A DNA stretch of 64,000 nt from Pseudomonadota bacterium (GCA_018241265.1 JAFEEF010000049.1:86281-150280), one strand, 5' to 3'; numbered from the stretch's first letter, positions 1 through 8,225 are shown. A program made the numbers and translations. The notes: generated from the sequence alone by a model not told the origin.

Positions 1-420
1 ATCGACATCTTCGTCGGCGGCATCACGCTGCTGATCTCGCTGTACCTCGCCTTCGGGCCGGGCGCCGACGCGGCGTCGATCAAGGCGGCGGCGCTCACGC
101 TGCTGTTCACCTTCACCTACTTCTGGGTCGCGTTGAACCGCAAGAACGGCGCCGACGGGCGCGGGCTGGGCTGGTTCTGCCTGTTCGTCGCGATCACGGC
201 GGTGCCGGTCACGATCCAGACGCTGCAAGGCGCGACGACCACCTGGGATGTCTGGTTCGGCCTGTGCTGGGCCGCCTGGGGCGTGCTGTGGCTGCTGTTC
301 TTCATCCTGCTCGTCGGCCAGAAGCCGATCGCGAAGTTCGTCGGCGCGTTGACCGTCGTCGAAGGCGTACTGACCGGATGGATACCCGGCTACATGCTGC
401 TCAACGGCATGATGAAGTGA
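1..420 (+). CDS. AmiS/UreI family amide/urea channel, C-terminal part (5' end outside window)
   Basis: The frame is open from base 1, so the start codon lies upstream. The 139 visible residues are almost entirely hydrophobic and form about four membrane segments. Diagnostic stretches of the AmiS/UreI family are present: FTFTYFWVALN, WFCLFVAITAVP, CWAAWGVLWLLFFI and a C-terminal EGVLTGWIPGYMLL. The same blocks occur in the Helicobacter UreI proton-gated urea channel and in mycobacterial AmiS. The likely role is inner-membrane passage of urea or short-chain amides. An FmdB-like gene follows 15 bases after the stop, an arrangement known from formamidase/amidase operons, so the substrate may be formamide or acetamide (inference). 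The amidase itself would have to lie upstream, outside the window. Confidence 0.85.
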   Translation: MDIFVGGITLLISLYLAFGPGADAASIKAAALTLLFTFTYFWVALNRKNGADGRGLGWFCLFVAITAVPVTIQTLQGATTTWDVWFGLCWAAWGVLWLLFFILLVGQKPIAKFVGALTVVEGVLTGWIPGYMLLNGMMK

Positions 421-435
421 CGTAGGCTCGCGCGC

Positions 436-681
436 ATGCCCGTCTACGACTACGAGTGCGGCCGCTGCGGCGCGTTCCGGGAGCGCCGGCCGATGGCCGA
501 GTCGGCCGCGCCGCAGCCCTGCCCGGACTGCGGTGGCGCGTCGCCGCGCATGCTCGCCGCGCCGTTCTTGGCCGGTAGTGGGTCACCGGGCGGCTCTCCC
601 GGGCCGCTCGGCGGGGCGGGGCGGGGTTCCTGGCGCGCGATGTGCGGGTTCGGCTGCACGCACGCCAACTGCGGGCGCTGA
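436..681 (+). CDS. fmdB: FmdB family zinc-ribbon protein
   Basis: This 81-residue protein begins MPVYDYECGRCG and has a second CPDCGG pair at about residue 32, the CxxC-CxxC zinc ribbon of the FmdB family (putative regulatory protein, often encoded beside formamidase). After the ribbon comes a Gly/Ser/Pro-rich linker (about 45-65) and then a Cys-containing tail, CGFGCTHANC. FmdB of Methylophilus is thought to regulate formamidase expression; the biochemical role is unproven. The gene follows the AmiS/UreI gene closely on the same strand, so the two are probably co-transcribed. No strong ribosome-binding site precedes the ATG, which would fit translational coupling. Confidence 0.8.
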   Translation: MPVYDYECGRCGAFRERRPMAESAAPQPCPDCGGASPRMLAAPFLAGSGSPGGSPGPLGGAGRGSWRAMCGFGCTHANCGR

Positions 682-718
682 ATCCGATCTCAAAAGGCCG
701 CGGTGCTAGGATCCTGTC

Positions 719-940
719 ATGATCGACTGGTCCACTTGCGCAGCCGTCGAGCGAGACCCCGCTCGCGTCAGCGGCGCTTGGGTATTCAAGGGAACGCGGG
801 TGCCTGTCGCAGCGCTCTTCGAGAACCTCGAGGACGATGCGTCCGTCCATCAGTTTGTCGAGTGGTTTCCTGGCGTCCTGCTGGAGCAGGCGCGCGTTGT
901 CCTCGAACACGCGGCGAAGAGTTCGCTCGCGGTTGCCTAG
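719..940 (+). CDS. DUF433 family antitoxin
   Basis: This 73-residue protein shows the DUF433 pattern: an N-terminal WSTCAAVERDPARVSGAWVF stretch, then GTRVPVAALFENLEDDASV and a helix-turn-helix-like FVEWFPGV segment. DUF433 proteins are small DNA-binding antitoxins (VapB45-like). The stop codon TAG abuts the GTG start of the next gene with no gap, the usual antitoxin-first arrangement of a two-gene type II module. Repression of its own promoter would be expected from the family; I did not find a clear operator. Confidence 0.85.
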   Translation: MIDWSTCAAVERDPARVSGAWVFKGTRVPVAALFENLEDDASVHQFVEWFPGVLLEQARVVLEHAAKSSLAVA

Positions 941-1261
941 GTGAGGATACTGTTCGATCAAGGCACGCCGGTGCCGCTTCGGCGAGCCTTGATCGAGCAT
1001 GCTGTCGAGACCGCGTATGAACGCGGCTGGTCCGAACTTCAAAACGGCGCCCTCATCGCCGCAGCGGAGGCCGCGGGCTTCGAGGTCTTCATCACGACGG
1101 ACAGGAACCTCAAGTATCAGCAGAACTTGACGGCGCGTACGCTTTCGATCGTCGTGCTGCTGACGACGAGTTGGCCGCGCATCCAGGCCGCACTACCCAA
1201 GGTGATCGCAGCCGTCGAGCGTGCAGTCTCCGGCGGCTATGAGGAGGTGCACATCGGGTGA
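941..1261 (+). CDS. DUF5615 PIN-like toxin
   Basis: This 106-residue protein starts at a GTG directly after the antitoxin stop. It has the DUF5615 (VapC45-like) pattern: RILFDQGTPVPLR with the first acidic residue of the PIN-like site, then AYERGWSELQNGALI, and FEVFITTDRNLKYQQNL with the second acidic group. Proteins of this family are predicted ribonucleases neutralised by the DUF433 partner. All the expected acidic positions are present, so the toxin looks intact. The downstream operon runs on the opposite strand and ends 40 bases beyond, so this pair is an isolated cassette between the amide-channel genes and the signalling genes. Confidence 0.85.
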   Translation: MRILFDQGTPVPLRRALIEHAVETAYERGWSELQNGALIAAAEAAGFEVFITTDRNLKYQQNLTARTLSIVVLLTTSWPRIQAALPKVIAAVERAVSGGYEEVHIG

Positions 1262-1301
1262 TGTCTCTCGACGGAGCCGGTTCGGGGCGAGGAAGCCCCG
1301 A

Positions 1302-2576
1302 TCAGTGCGCCGGGCGCCGCCCATGCAGCACGAAGTCGGCCACGTCGCCGGGCGCGCAGGCCGGTGCGAGCGCATCGCCCTGGCCGAACTCGCAGCCTTC
1401 CCACTTGAAGAACTGCGCATCGGCATCCGACGCGATGCCGTCGGCGATCGCGACGATGTTGAGCGTCTGCGCCAGCGCGATCAGCGAGCGCGCCAGCGCC
1501 ATGCGCTCGGCATCGACCGCCGCGCCGCGCACGAACAGGCGGTGGATCTTCAGCCGATCGGGGATCAGGCGCGACAGCCGCTGCAGCGAGATCGTGCGGG
1601 CGCCGAAGTCGGCGAGCGTCACGGTCGCGCCGGCGTCGCGCAGCGCAGCCACGGCGCCGTGCGTGTCGGGGTGACCGTCGAGCAGCGCCGCCTCGCCGAC
1701 CAGCACGTCCAGCGTGCCGCGCGGCAGCGCCGCCGCGCGCATCACGTCGACGATGGCCGCGAGCGTCTCGGCATCGCCGAGGCACGTACCGATGATCGGA
1801 ATCGACACCGTGATCGGCCGTCCCGCATCGTCGGCCCATGACCGCGCCCAGCGGCAGGCCTGCGTCATCAGCCAGACCGCGATGCGGCGGCGTTCCGGGC
1901 CGGCACCCAGCGCCTCGCCGACGCGCTGCGCCGTCAAGAGCCCTTGCGAGGTCTTCCATTGCGGCACGAGCTCGATGCCCGAGACGATGTTCGATGCGAG
2001 CTCGACCTCGGGTTGCGCTTCGATGAGCACCTGCTCGCCATCTGCATACGCGGCGAGCTCGGCATGCAGCGCGGCGCGCATCGCATCGGCTTCGCGCGGC
2101 GCACTGTCCTGCGACGGCGCGGCGCGCAACGAGCGCGCATGCCGATAGCTGCGCAGCCCCGAGATCACGATCGAATGCAGTCGTTGCGCGGTGATCTCGG
2201 TCTTCAGGAAGTAGCCGTTGATCTCGTAGCGCGGCACGATGTCCTGCTCCGGCGCCATGCCGGGCTGGCCGGTGCGCAGCACGATCTGCATGTCGTGGTC
2301 GCCGAGCTGCGCGCGGATGTGCTGCACCAGCGCGATGCCGGCATCGTCGGTCTCCATCACGACGTCGACCAGCGCGAGCGCCACATCGCGCGTGGCGTCG
2401 AGCAGCTCGCGCGCTTCTGCCGCCGAGCCGGCCGACAGCAGCTCGACCGCGCGGCCCTCGAAGGTCAGCCCGTCGAGGATCAGGCGCGACATCTCGTGCA
2501 CCGCCGGCTCGTCGTCGACGAGCAGCACCTTCCACGGCGCCGTGCCGTTGCCGGACGCGAGAGGGTCAGCGGTCAT
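1302..2576 (-). CDS. Response regulator with REC domain and degenerate EAL-like domain
   Basis: This 424-residue protein has an N-terminal receiver domain (about 15-145): acidic pair D21/D22, phospho-acceptor D71 in ALVDVV, Thr in VLRTGQPG and Lys in FLKTE. Residues about 190-415 resemble an EAL fold (GIELVPQW, then IPDRLKIHRLFVRG, then IADGIASDADAQFF and EGCEFGQGDALAPA). The EAL catalytic triad itself and most metal-binding acidic residues are missing, so cyclic-di-GMP hydrolysis is unlikely and a binding or scaffold role is more plausible. Its start overlaps the 3' end of the transporter-kinase gene by 11 bases, which makes the kinase its presumed partner. Confidence 0.75.
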   Translation of the reverse strand: MTADPLASGNGTAPWKVLLVDDEPAVHEMSRLILDGLTFEGRAVELLSAGSAAEARELLDATRDVALALVDVVMETDDAGIALVQHIRAQLGDHDMQIVLRTGQPGMAPEQDIVPRYEINGYFLKTEITAQRLHSIVISGLRSYRHARSLRAAPSQDSAPREADAMRAALHAELAAYADGEQVLIEAQPEVELASNIVSGIELVPQWKTSQGLLTAQRVGEALGAGPERRRIAVWLMTQACRWARSWADDAGRPITVSIPIIGTCLGDAETLAAIVDVMRAAALPRGTLDVLVGEAALLDGHPDTHGAVAALRDAGATVTLADFGARTISLQRLSRLIPDRLKIHRLFVRGAAVDAERMALARSLIALAQTLNIVAIADGIASDADAQFFKWEGCEFGQGDALAPACAPGDVADFVLHGRRPAH

Positions 2577-5304
2577 CGGCGGTCCGCGGCAAGGCGGCCA
2601 GGATCTGCCCGACGTTGGGCGTGTGCCGCGCGACGCGCGGGAAGTGCATCACGAAGTGCGCGCCGGGCGCGGCGTCGGGCGGTTCGAGCGCGATCGTGCC
2701 ATCGAGCTGCCGCGTGACGATCTGGTTCACGATGTAGAGGCCGAGGCCGCTGCCGCCCAGCATGCGGCGCGTCGTGAAGAACGGCTCGAAGACGCGCTCG
2801 CGCAAGGCCGGATCGATGCCGCGGCCGTCGTCGCGGTAGTCGATGCGCACCTCGTCGGCATCGGTCAGGGTCGCGCGGATCGCGATGCGGCCGCGCGGCT
2901 TGCCCGCCGGGTAGCCATGCTGCAGCGAGTTGACGGCGAGGTTGGTCACCACCTGCGCGAGCGCGACCGGATAGCTCTCCATGCGGATGCCGGCGTCGGC
3001 TTCGATCGACACCTCGACGCCGTCGAGGCGCGGGCGCAGCGCGCGCAGCGTCTCGTCGAGATGCTCGCGCAGGTCGAACGGCTGGCGCGCCTCGGTGATG
3101 CGATCGACCGCGAGCTGCTTGAAGTTGAGCACGAGCTGCGCGACCCGCGTCGCGTTCGACAGCAGGAGGCGCGCCGCTTCGGCCGCATCGCGCAGGTACT
3201 TGGCCAAGGCAGGCGCCTCGAGCAGGCCGGACGGCCCGGCCAGCGCCTGCACCGATAGCGTCCGGTCGGTCAGAAAGGACGCGGTGCTGACGACGATGCC
3301 GACCGGCGTGTTGATCTCGTGCGCGACGCCGGCGACGAGCCCGCCCAGCGACGCGAGCTTCTCGGTCTCGACGAGGCTCCTGCGCGTCTGCTCGAGGTGC
3401 TGCATCGATTCGAGCAGCTCCCGCTCGGACTGCTCCTGGCCTTCGTGCGACAGCACCATCCACCAGACGCCGAGCGATGCGACGACGAGCGTCGCGACGT
3501 AGAGATGCACCATCACCCGCACCAGGCTCGCGTCGCCGGACAGCTCGTGCAGGTCCATGAAGCGATAGGTCAGCAGGAAGGCTGCGCCGAGCAGCGCCGC
3601 GGCGACGCTGAGCAGTCCGAGGAAGCGCCCGAAGCGCCGCAACGCGTGCGGCCGGAAGCGCAGCCCGCGACCGTCGTAGGCCGGCTCGGCAGCGCTCGGC
3701 CGCGGCCGCTTGCAGTAGTCGTGGCAGTGCAGCTCGAGCCCGCAGCACAGCGAACACAGGGGCCCGCGGTAGAACGGGCAGTGCGCCATGTCGGCGGCTT
3801 CGTACTCGCGCTCGCAGACGCAGCACTCGACGAGCGTGCGCGGCGATCCTTGCCGGTAGTGCAGGTCGGGGCGGGCGATGTAGTAGCGGCCGCGCGTCGC
3901 ATAGGCGATCACGATCGCCGACACGAACGCCACCGCCAGCGCGATGAAGCCGAAGAACGCCTGGCCGAACGCGCCGAACGCGCCGGCATAGGCGAGGATG
4001 GCCGCCGCCGCCGCGATCAGCGTCGCGCCGCAGCCGACCGGATTGAAGTCGTGCAGGTGGGCGCGCTTGAACTCGATGTACGGCGGGCTGATGCCGGTGC
4101 GCTTCAGCACCACGAGGTCGGCGACGAGCGCGCCTATCCATGCGATCGCCACCGTCGAATACACCGACAGCACCGCCTGCAAGGTCTCGAAGATGCCGAG
4201 CAGCGACAGCAGGAGCGCGATCACCACGTTGAACACCAGCCACACCACGCGGCCCGGGTGGTAGTGCGCGAGCCGCACGAAGCAGTTCGACCAGGCGAGC
4301 GACCCGCTGTAGGCGTTGGTGACGTTGATCTTGACCTGCGACACGGTGACGAAGATCGTCGCCAGCGCCAGCGCCAGCAGCGGATCGCCGACCACGTGCC
4401 GGTAGGCATGCACGAACATGTGCGCCGGTTCGACCGCCTGCGCCGCGCTGCTGCCCATGCGCAGCGCGAGCACCGCGAGCAGGCTGCCGGCGGTGACCTT
4501 GAGCGCGCCGACGACGATCCAGCCCGGCCCCGACGCGAGCATCGCGGCCCACCAGGCGCGCCGGTTCGCCGCCGTGCGGTCGGGCAGGAAGCGCAGGTAG
4601 TCGGCCTGCTCGCCGATCTGCGCGACGAGCGAGAACAGCACGCCCGAGGCCGCGCCGAACATCAGCACGTTGAAGCCGCCGACGCTGCCGTCGCGGCCGG
4701 CGAACGCGGTCCAGGCCTGGAACAGCGCCGGGTCCTTCACGAGGATGAAGGCGAACGGCGCGACCAGCAGCACGACCCAGACCGGCTGGGTCCAGGCCTG
4801 CAGCTTGTTGATCGACGTGACGCCGAAGAACACCACCGGGATGATCACGAGCGAGCAGACCAGGTAGCCGACCGCGAGATCGAGCCCGAGCGCGAGCTGC
4901 AGTGCCTGCGCCCAGATGGCGGTCTCGATCGCGAAGAAGATGAAGGTGAACGACGCGTAGATCAGCGACGTGATCGTCGAGCCGATGTAGCCGAAGCCGG
5001 CGCCGCGCGTCAAAAGGTCGATGTCGACGTTGGCGACGCTGCACCAGTAGGCGATCGGCAGGCTGACGAGAAAGACCATGACCGAGACCACGAGCACCGC
5101 CGCCATCGCATTCTGGAAGCCGTAGCTGAGCGTGATGCTCGCGCCGATCGCTTCGAGCGCGAGGAACGAGATGCCGCCGAGCGCGGTGTTCGCGACGACC
5201 CGCGGCTGCCAGCGCCGGTAGGAGCTCGCCGCGTAGCGCAGCGCATAGTCTTCGAGCGACTCGTTCGCCACCCAGGACTGGTATTCGCGCTTGACTCGCA
5301 GCAT
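2566..5304 (-). CDS. NCS1-type transporter fused to a Cys-rich segment and a sensor histidine kinase
   Basis: This is a 912-residue protein; I chose the ATG at 5304 because the homologous sequence begins there and upstream codons look non-coding. Residues about 20-480 form some twelve membrane segments of the nucleobase:cation symporter (NCS1) type, with ALEAIGASITLSYGF and QVKINVTNAYSGSLAWSN. Residues about 492-531 hold a cluster of nine Cys and several His that could bind metal. Two more membrane segments (about 570-645) lead to a histidine kinase: H-box GVAHEINTP with His662, N-box NLAVNSLQHG, G1 DDGRGI and G2 GGSGLGLYIV. It resembles the transporter-kinase idea seen in CbrA, but with an NCS1 rather than an SLC5 module. 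It probably senses or transports a purine, pyrimidine or hydantoin-type ligand (inference). Confidence 0.85.
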   Translation of the reverse strand: MLRVKREYQSWVANESLEDYALRYAASSYRRWQPRVVANTALGGISFLALEAIGASITLSYGFQNAMAAVLVVSVMVFLVSLPIAYWCSVANVDIDLLTRGAGFGYIGSTITSLIYASFTFIFFAIETAIWAQALQLALGLDLAVGYLVCSLVIIPVVFFGVTSINKLQAWTQPVWVVLLVAPFAFILVKDPALFQAWTAFAGRDGSVGGFNVLMFGAASGVLFSLVAQIGEQADYLRFLPDRTAANRRAWWAAMLASGPGWIVVGALKVTAGSLLAVLALRMGSSAAQAVEPAHMFVHAYRHVVGDPLLALALATIFVTVSQVKINVTNAYSGSLAWSNCFVRLAHYHPGRVVWLVFNVVIALLLSLLGIFETLQAVLSVYSTVAIAWIGALVADLVVLKRTGISPPYIEFKRAHLHDFNPVGCGATLIAAAAAILAYAGAFGAFGQAFFGFIALAVAFVSAIVIAYATRGRYYIARPDLHYRQGSPRTLVECCVCEREYEAADMAHCPFYRGPLCSLCCGLELHCHDYCKRPRPSAAEPAYDGRGLRFRPHALRRFGRFLGLLSVAAALLGAAFLLTYRFMDLHELSGDASLVRVMVHLYVATLVVASLGVWWMVLSHEGQEQSERELLESMQHLEQTRRSLVETEKLASLGGLVAGVAHEINTPVGIVVSTASFLTDRTLSVQALAGPSGLLEAPALAKYLRDAAEAARLLLSNATRVAQLVLNFKQLAVDRITEARQPFDLREHLDETLRALRPRLDGVEVSIEADAGIRMESYPVALAQVVTNLAVNSLQHGYPAGKPRGRIAIRATLTDADEVRIDYRDDGRGIDPALRERVFEPFFTTRRMLGGSGLGLYIVNQIVTRQLDGTIALEPPDAAPGAHFVMHFPRVARHTPNVGQILAALPRTADDR

Positions 5305-5517
5305 CGTCGTCGCAGTCGTTGCCCGTCCGGGCCTGCAGGCCCGATCGCCCGAGCGTACCCGAAGGTGCGCGCGATGCGCAGCCTGCAAGCCCGTACGTTG
5401 GTCGGATGCCGATTGACAGGGGCACGTCTCGGCGGAGAATCGCGACGCCCGCCGGGCGCGACGCATCGCCGTCGACCGCGCGTGCGTCGGTGCCATGCGG
5501 TGGGAGCGGTTCGATCG

Positions 5518-6678
5518 ATGACGATGACCAAGACGGACGATGAGCGCCTGCCGCCGGTGGCATCGATGGATGCGCTGGTGCGCGCGATCCATGCCGCGAG
5601 CGGCCGCGATGGCGAATGGCCGCTGGTGCTCGAGCGGCTCGGCGACCGCCTGGGGGCGCGCATCGTCACGCTCGGCCACCACGAGTTCGCGAGCGGCTCG
5701 GACTCTTCCGTCGTCGTGTCATCGGGTGGCGCCGACTTCGCGCAGGACATGACGGCGTATGCGGCGCGCAACCCGTGGTTCCTGTCGAGCGGCGACTACG
5801 TCGCCGGCCGCGTGCTGACCGGTGACGAGCTGATCGGCAACGGCGAGCTGCGGCGCACCGACTTCTACCGCGGCTTCCTGCGGCCGCGCGGCCTGCTGCA
5901 TCTGTTGTGCGGCGTGGTCGCGCAGCGTCCCCACGGCGCGCACCTGCTGTCGGCCTACCGCGCCGAGGACGAGCCGCCGTTCGACGCCGATGCGAAGGCC
6001 GAGCTCGCGCGGCTGCTCGATCACGTCACGCTCGCGCTGGAGAACGCCTGGCGCTGGCGCGAGGCCGACGACCTCGCGCACGCGCTGCTGGCGCTCACCG
6101 ACCAGGACGCGCATGCGGCCATCCTCGTCACCGCCGACGGCGAGCCGGTGCACCGCAACCCGGCGGCCGAGCGCTTGCTCGAGCAGCGCATCGGGTTGCG
6201 GCTCGAAGGGTCGCGGCTCGTCGCCGCGAGTCCGGCCGACCGGCGACTGCTCGCCGACACGATCGCGCGCGTCGCGCAGATGGACCCGGCGCAGGCGCCC
6301 GCGGCGCCCGGCGTGCTGACCTTGGCCTGCACGCCGCCGATGCCGCCGGTCGTCGCGGTGGTGCGCGCGGCCGGTCCGGTCTATGCGCGCCAGACCGGCG
6401 TGCGGCGCGGTCTCGCGATGGTCGCGGTGCGCGGCGGCCATGCGGCGCACGATCCGGCGACCTGCGCCTTCGCGCGCCAATACGAGCTCACCGCGGCGCA
6501 GGCCAAGGTCAGCGCGCTGGTGTTCGCCGGCCAGCCGCTGTCAACGATCGCCCATTCGCTGAGCCTGTCGGAGAACACGGTGCGCAGCCACCTGCGCCAG
6601 ATCTTCCAGAAGACCGACACGCATGGGCAGATGGAGCTGGTGCATCTGCATGCGCGGGTCTGCCCGACGCTGCCGTAG
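5518..6678 (+). CDS. LuxR-family transcriptional regulator with N-terminal sensory region
   Basis: This 386-residue regulator has a C-terminal LuxR helix-turn-helix (about 320-380): YELTAAQAKVSALVFAGQPL then the recognition helix SLSENTVRSHLRQIFQKT. The N-terminal 300 residues are of the GAF/PAS-like type found in many orphan Burkholderiales LuxR regulators, including a central TADGEPVHRNPAAERLL segment typical of PAS-like domains. No receiver domain is seen, so it is not a classical response regulator. I took the ATG at 5518; a second ATG lies two codons later. It is divergent from the transporter-kinase gene with about 210 bases between starts, so shared regulation is plausible. Confidence 0.8.
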   Translation: MTMTKTDDERLPPVASMDALVRAIHAASGRDGEWPLVLERLGDRLGARIVTLGHHEFASGSDSSVVVSSGGADFAQDMTAYAARNPWFLSSGDYVAGRVLTGDELIGNGELRRTDFYRGFLRPRGLLHLLCGVVAQRPHGAHLLSAYRAEDEPPFDADAKAELARLLDHVTLALENAWRWREADDLAHALLALTDQDAHAAILVTADGEPVHRNPAAERLLEQRIGLRLEGSRLVAASPADRRLLADTIARVAQMDPAQAPAAPGVLTLACTPPMPPVVAVVRAAGPVYARQTGVRRGLAMVAVRGGHAAHDPATCAFARQYELTAAQAKVSALVFAGQPLSTIAHSLSLSENTVRSHLRQIFQKTDTHGQMELVHLHARVCPTLP

Positions 6679-6680
6679 CT

Positions 6681-6721
6681 CTCATCCAAATGGATGAGAT
6701 CGACTCATCCTGAACGATGAG
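6681..6721. repeat. Two adjacent inverted repeats built from CTCATC/GATGAG half-sites
   Basis: Three bases after the stop of the LuxR-family gene come CTCATCC-AAAT-GGATGAG (6681-6698) and then CTCATC-N6-GATGAG (6704-6721). Both stems are perfect and share the same 6-base half-site, giving four copies in 41 bases. No T-run follows, so an ordinary Rho-independent terminator is not supported. It could be an operator for the neighbouring regulator or a transcript-end structure. Confidence 0.55.
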
Positions 6722-6839
6722 ACGGGCCCGGATCGCTCTGTGTGGTCGCTCCGAGCCGGTCTCCGACAGCGCCATCACCGGCACGCCGCGGCGAGAATGG
6801 CGCGTGGCCTCCGAATCATCGACATCCGAAGACGCCGGC

Positions 6840-7337
6840 ATGCCTGCCCCGGCGCATGCGGGCGGCGCCGGAGTCGTCTCGTGTGGCGTCGTCATCGTCA
6901 CCCCGCTGGGTGACGTGTTCGCCTGCCGCGCCACCGGCCGCGGCCGATGGGATCTGCCCAAGGGCCTGCCCGAGCCCGGCGAGACGCCGCGCGAGGCCGC
7001 GCTGCGCGAAGCCGCCGAAGAGGCCGGTCTGATCCTCGATCCGGCGCACCTCGCGGACCTCGGCATCCACGACTACCTGCCGAAGAAGCGCTTGCACCTC
7101 TTCGGCCTGCGAGTCGCGGCCGACGCGATCGACCTCGCGCGCTGCCGCTGTCGCTCGACCTTCGTCGATGCGCGGTCCGGACGCGTGCTGCCCGAGGTCA
7201 GCGGCTACGCATGGCAGCCGCTCGGCCGGCTCGATGCATGGTGCGGCAAGAACCTGTCGCGCGTGCTTGCGGGGATCGATCAGGCGGCACTGCGCCGCCT
7301 GCCGGAGATCGCCGGCATCGGCATCATCGGCTCCTGA
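6840..7337 (+). CDS. NUDIX hydrolase
   Basis: The protein carries a full Nudix box, GLPEPGETPREAALREAAEEAGL, read here as G-x5-E-x7-RE-x2-EE-x-GL, preceded by the usual WDLPK. It therefore probably hydrolyses a nucleoside-diphosphate-linked compound using Mg2+. The start is uncertain: I chose the ATG at 6840 (165 residues), because the 41 codons between an upstream ATG at 6717 and this one look unlike a conserved domain and overlap the GATGAG repeat. After the Nudix box the sequence PKKRLHLFGLRV and a Trp-rich tail resemble the bacterial NUDIX group that acts on diverse substrates; the exact substrate cannot be told. Confidence 0.8.
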   Translation: MPAPAHAGGAGVVSCGVVIVTPLGDVFACRATGRGRWDLPKGLPEPGETPREAALREAAEEAGLILDPAHLADLGIHDYLPKKRLHLFGLRVAADAIDLARCRCRSTFVDARSGRVLPEVSGYAWQPLGRLDAWCGKNLSRVLAGIDQAALRRLPEIAGIGIIGS

Positions 7338-7341
7338 CCCC

Positions 7342-7467
7342 TTGACGCCGCGCGCCGGCGGCGACGCGGCGAAGCCGGGCGGCCACCGGCGCACCGTCTA
7401 CCGCAAGCGTCCCGACGGGCGTTGGCTGCTGGCGCGGGATGCGCACACGCTGACGCCGGCCGGGTAG
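7342..7467 (+). pseudogene. Remnant of a SnoaL-like/DUF4440 (SgcJ/EcaC type) protein, C-terminal end only
   Basis: The frame reads LTPRAGGDAAKPGG, then VYRKRPDGRWLLARDAHTL and TPAG before a TAG stop. This matches the last 40 or so residues of SnoaL-like DUF4440 proteins, where the sequence commonly ends (R)xPDGRWLLARDA. The upstream part of the domain is missing and is replaced by the end of the NUDIX gene, so this is a truncated relic, not a working gene. The call rests on remembered family sequence and a short match. Confidence 0.5.
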
Positions 7468-7502
7468 CCAGCGCCTCTCCGGCGCGCTGCTACGCTGCCG
7501 GC

Positions 7503-8225
7503 ATGTCCGACACCTCGCTGCTTTCGTCGTGCCGCGACGGCGTGCTCACGCTCACGCTGCATCGTCCGGCCAAGCTGAATGCGATCGACAACGCGATGGC
7601 GGAGGCGCTGCTCGACGCGTTGCGGTCGGCCGCCGACGAGCCCGCGGTGCGCGTGGTCCGCCTGCGCGGCCAGGGTCGGGCGTTCTGCGCCGGCCGCGAC
7701 GTCAGCGCGCCGCCGACCGAGCGCGACCTGGAACTCGTCCAAGCCGTGGCGTCGGCGATCGTGCGCCTGCCGAAGCCGGTCGTCGCCGCGGTGCACGGCT
7801 GGACCGTCGGCGCGGGGCTCGAATGGGCGTTGGACGCCGACCTCGTGCTCGCTGCGGACGATGCCCGGTTCAAGTTGCCCGAAGCCTCGCTCGGCGTCTT
7901 CGTGACCGGCGGCCTCGTCGCGACCTTGCCGGCTGCGGCCGGGCTGGCGCGCGCGAAGGCGCTGATGCTGCTGGGGGAGGAATTCGGCGCGCGCGAGGCG
8001 GTCGAGTGGGGGCTGGTCTACCGCATCGTGCCGGCGAAGCAGCTCGACGAGGCTTCGTGGGATGCCTGCTTGCGCCTGGCGGCGCTCCGGCCTGAAGTGG
8101 TGGCGAGTTTCAAGCGGGTGCTCCATGCGGTCGGGCTCGACCGGTTCGATCGGGGGATCGAGGAGGAATCGAGGGTGACGCGCGAGTTGACTGATGGAGC
8201 GCAGTCGCCGGGCGGGCCTGGCTGA
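7503..8225 (+). CDS. Enoyl-CoA hydratase/isomerase family protein
   Basis: This 240-residue crotonase-fold protein has the family pattern: LTLHRPAKLNAI near the N-terminus, the oxyanion-hole segment GRAFCAGRDVS, and AAVHGWTVGAGLEWALDADL, followed by ARFKLPEASLGV. Crotonase enzymes hydrate or isomerise CoA thioesters in fatty-acid or aromatic breakdown. The Glu of EASLG is at the position of one hydratase catalytic glutamate, while the other position is occupied by Leu-Glu-Trp in GLEWA, so hydratase activity is possible but not certain. The protein is slightly shorter than the usual 255-260 residues. It appears to be a single-gene unit. Confidence 0.85.
   Translation: MSDTSLLSSCRDGVLTLTLHRPAKLNAIDNAMAEALLDALRSAADEPAVRVVRLRGQGRAFCAGRDVSAPPTERDLELVQAVASAIVRLPKPVVAAVHGWTVGAGLEWALDADLVLAADDARFKLPEASLGVFVTGGLVATLPAAAGLARAKALMLLGEEFGAREAVEWGLVYRIVPAKQLDEASWDACLRLAALRPEVVASFKRVLHAVGLDRFDRGIEEESRVTRELTDGAQSPGGPG

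Noticed and set aside
1237..2535. Long open frame antisense or out of frame to the REC/EAL gene, rich in Arg and Ala
   Set aside because: It is a shadow of the real frame in very GC-rich DNA. The sequence is low in hydrophobic structure and has no recognisable motif.
3319..5517. The 2.2 kb of open plus-strand frame upstream of the LuxR-type gene
   Set aside because: It runs antisense through the transporter-kinase gene and shows only Arg/Asp/His-rich shadow sequence; the true start of the regulator is at 5518.
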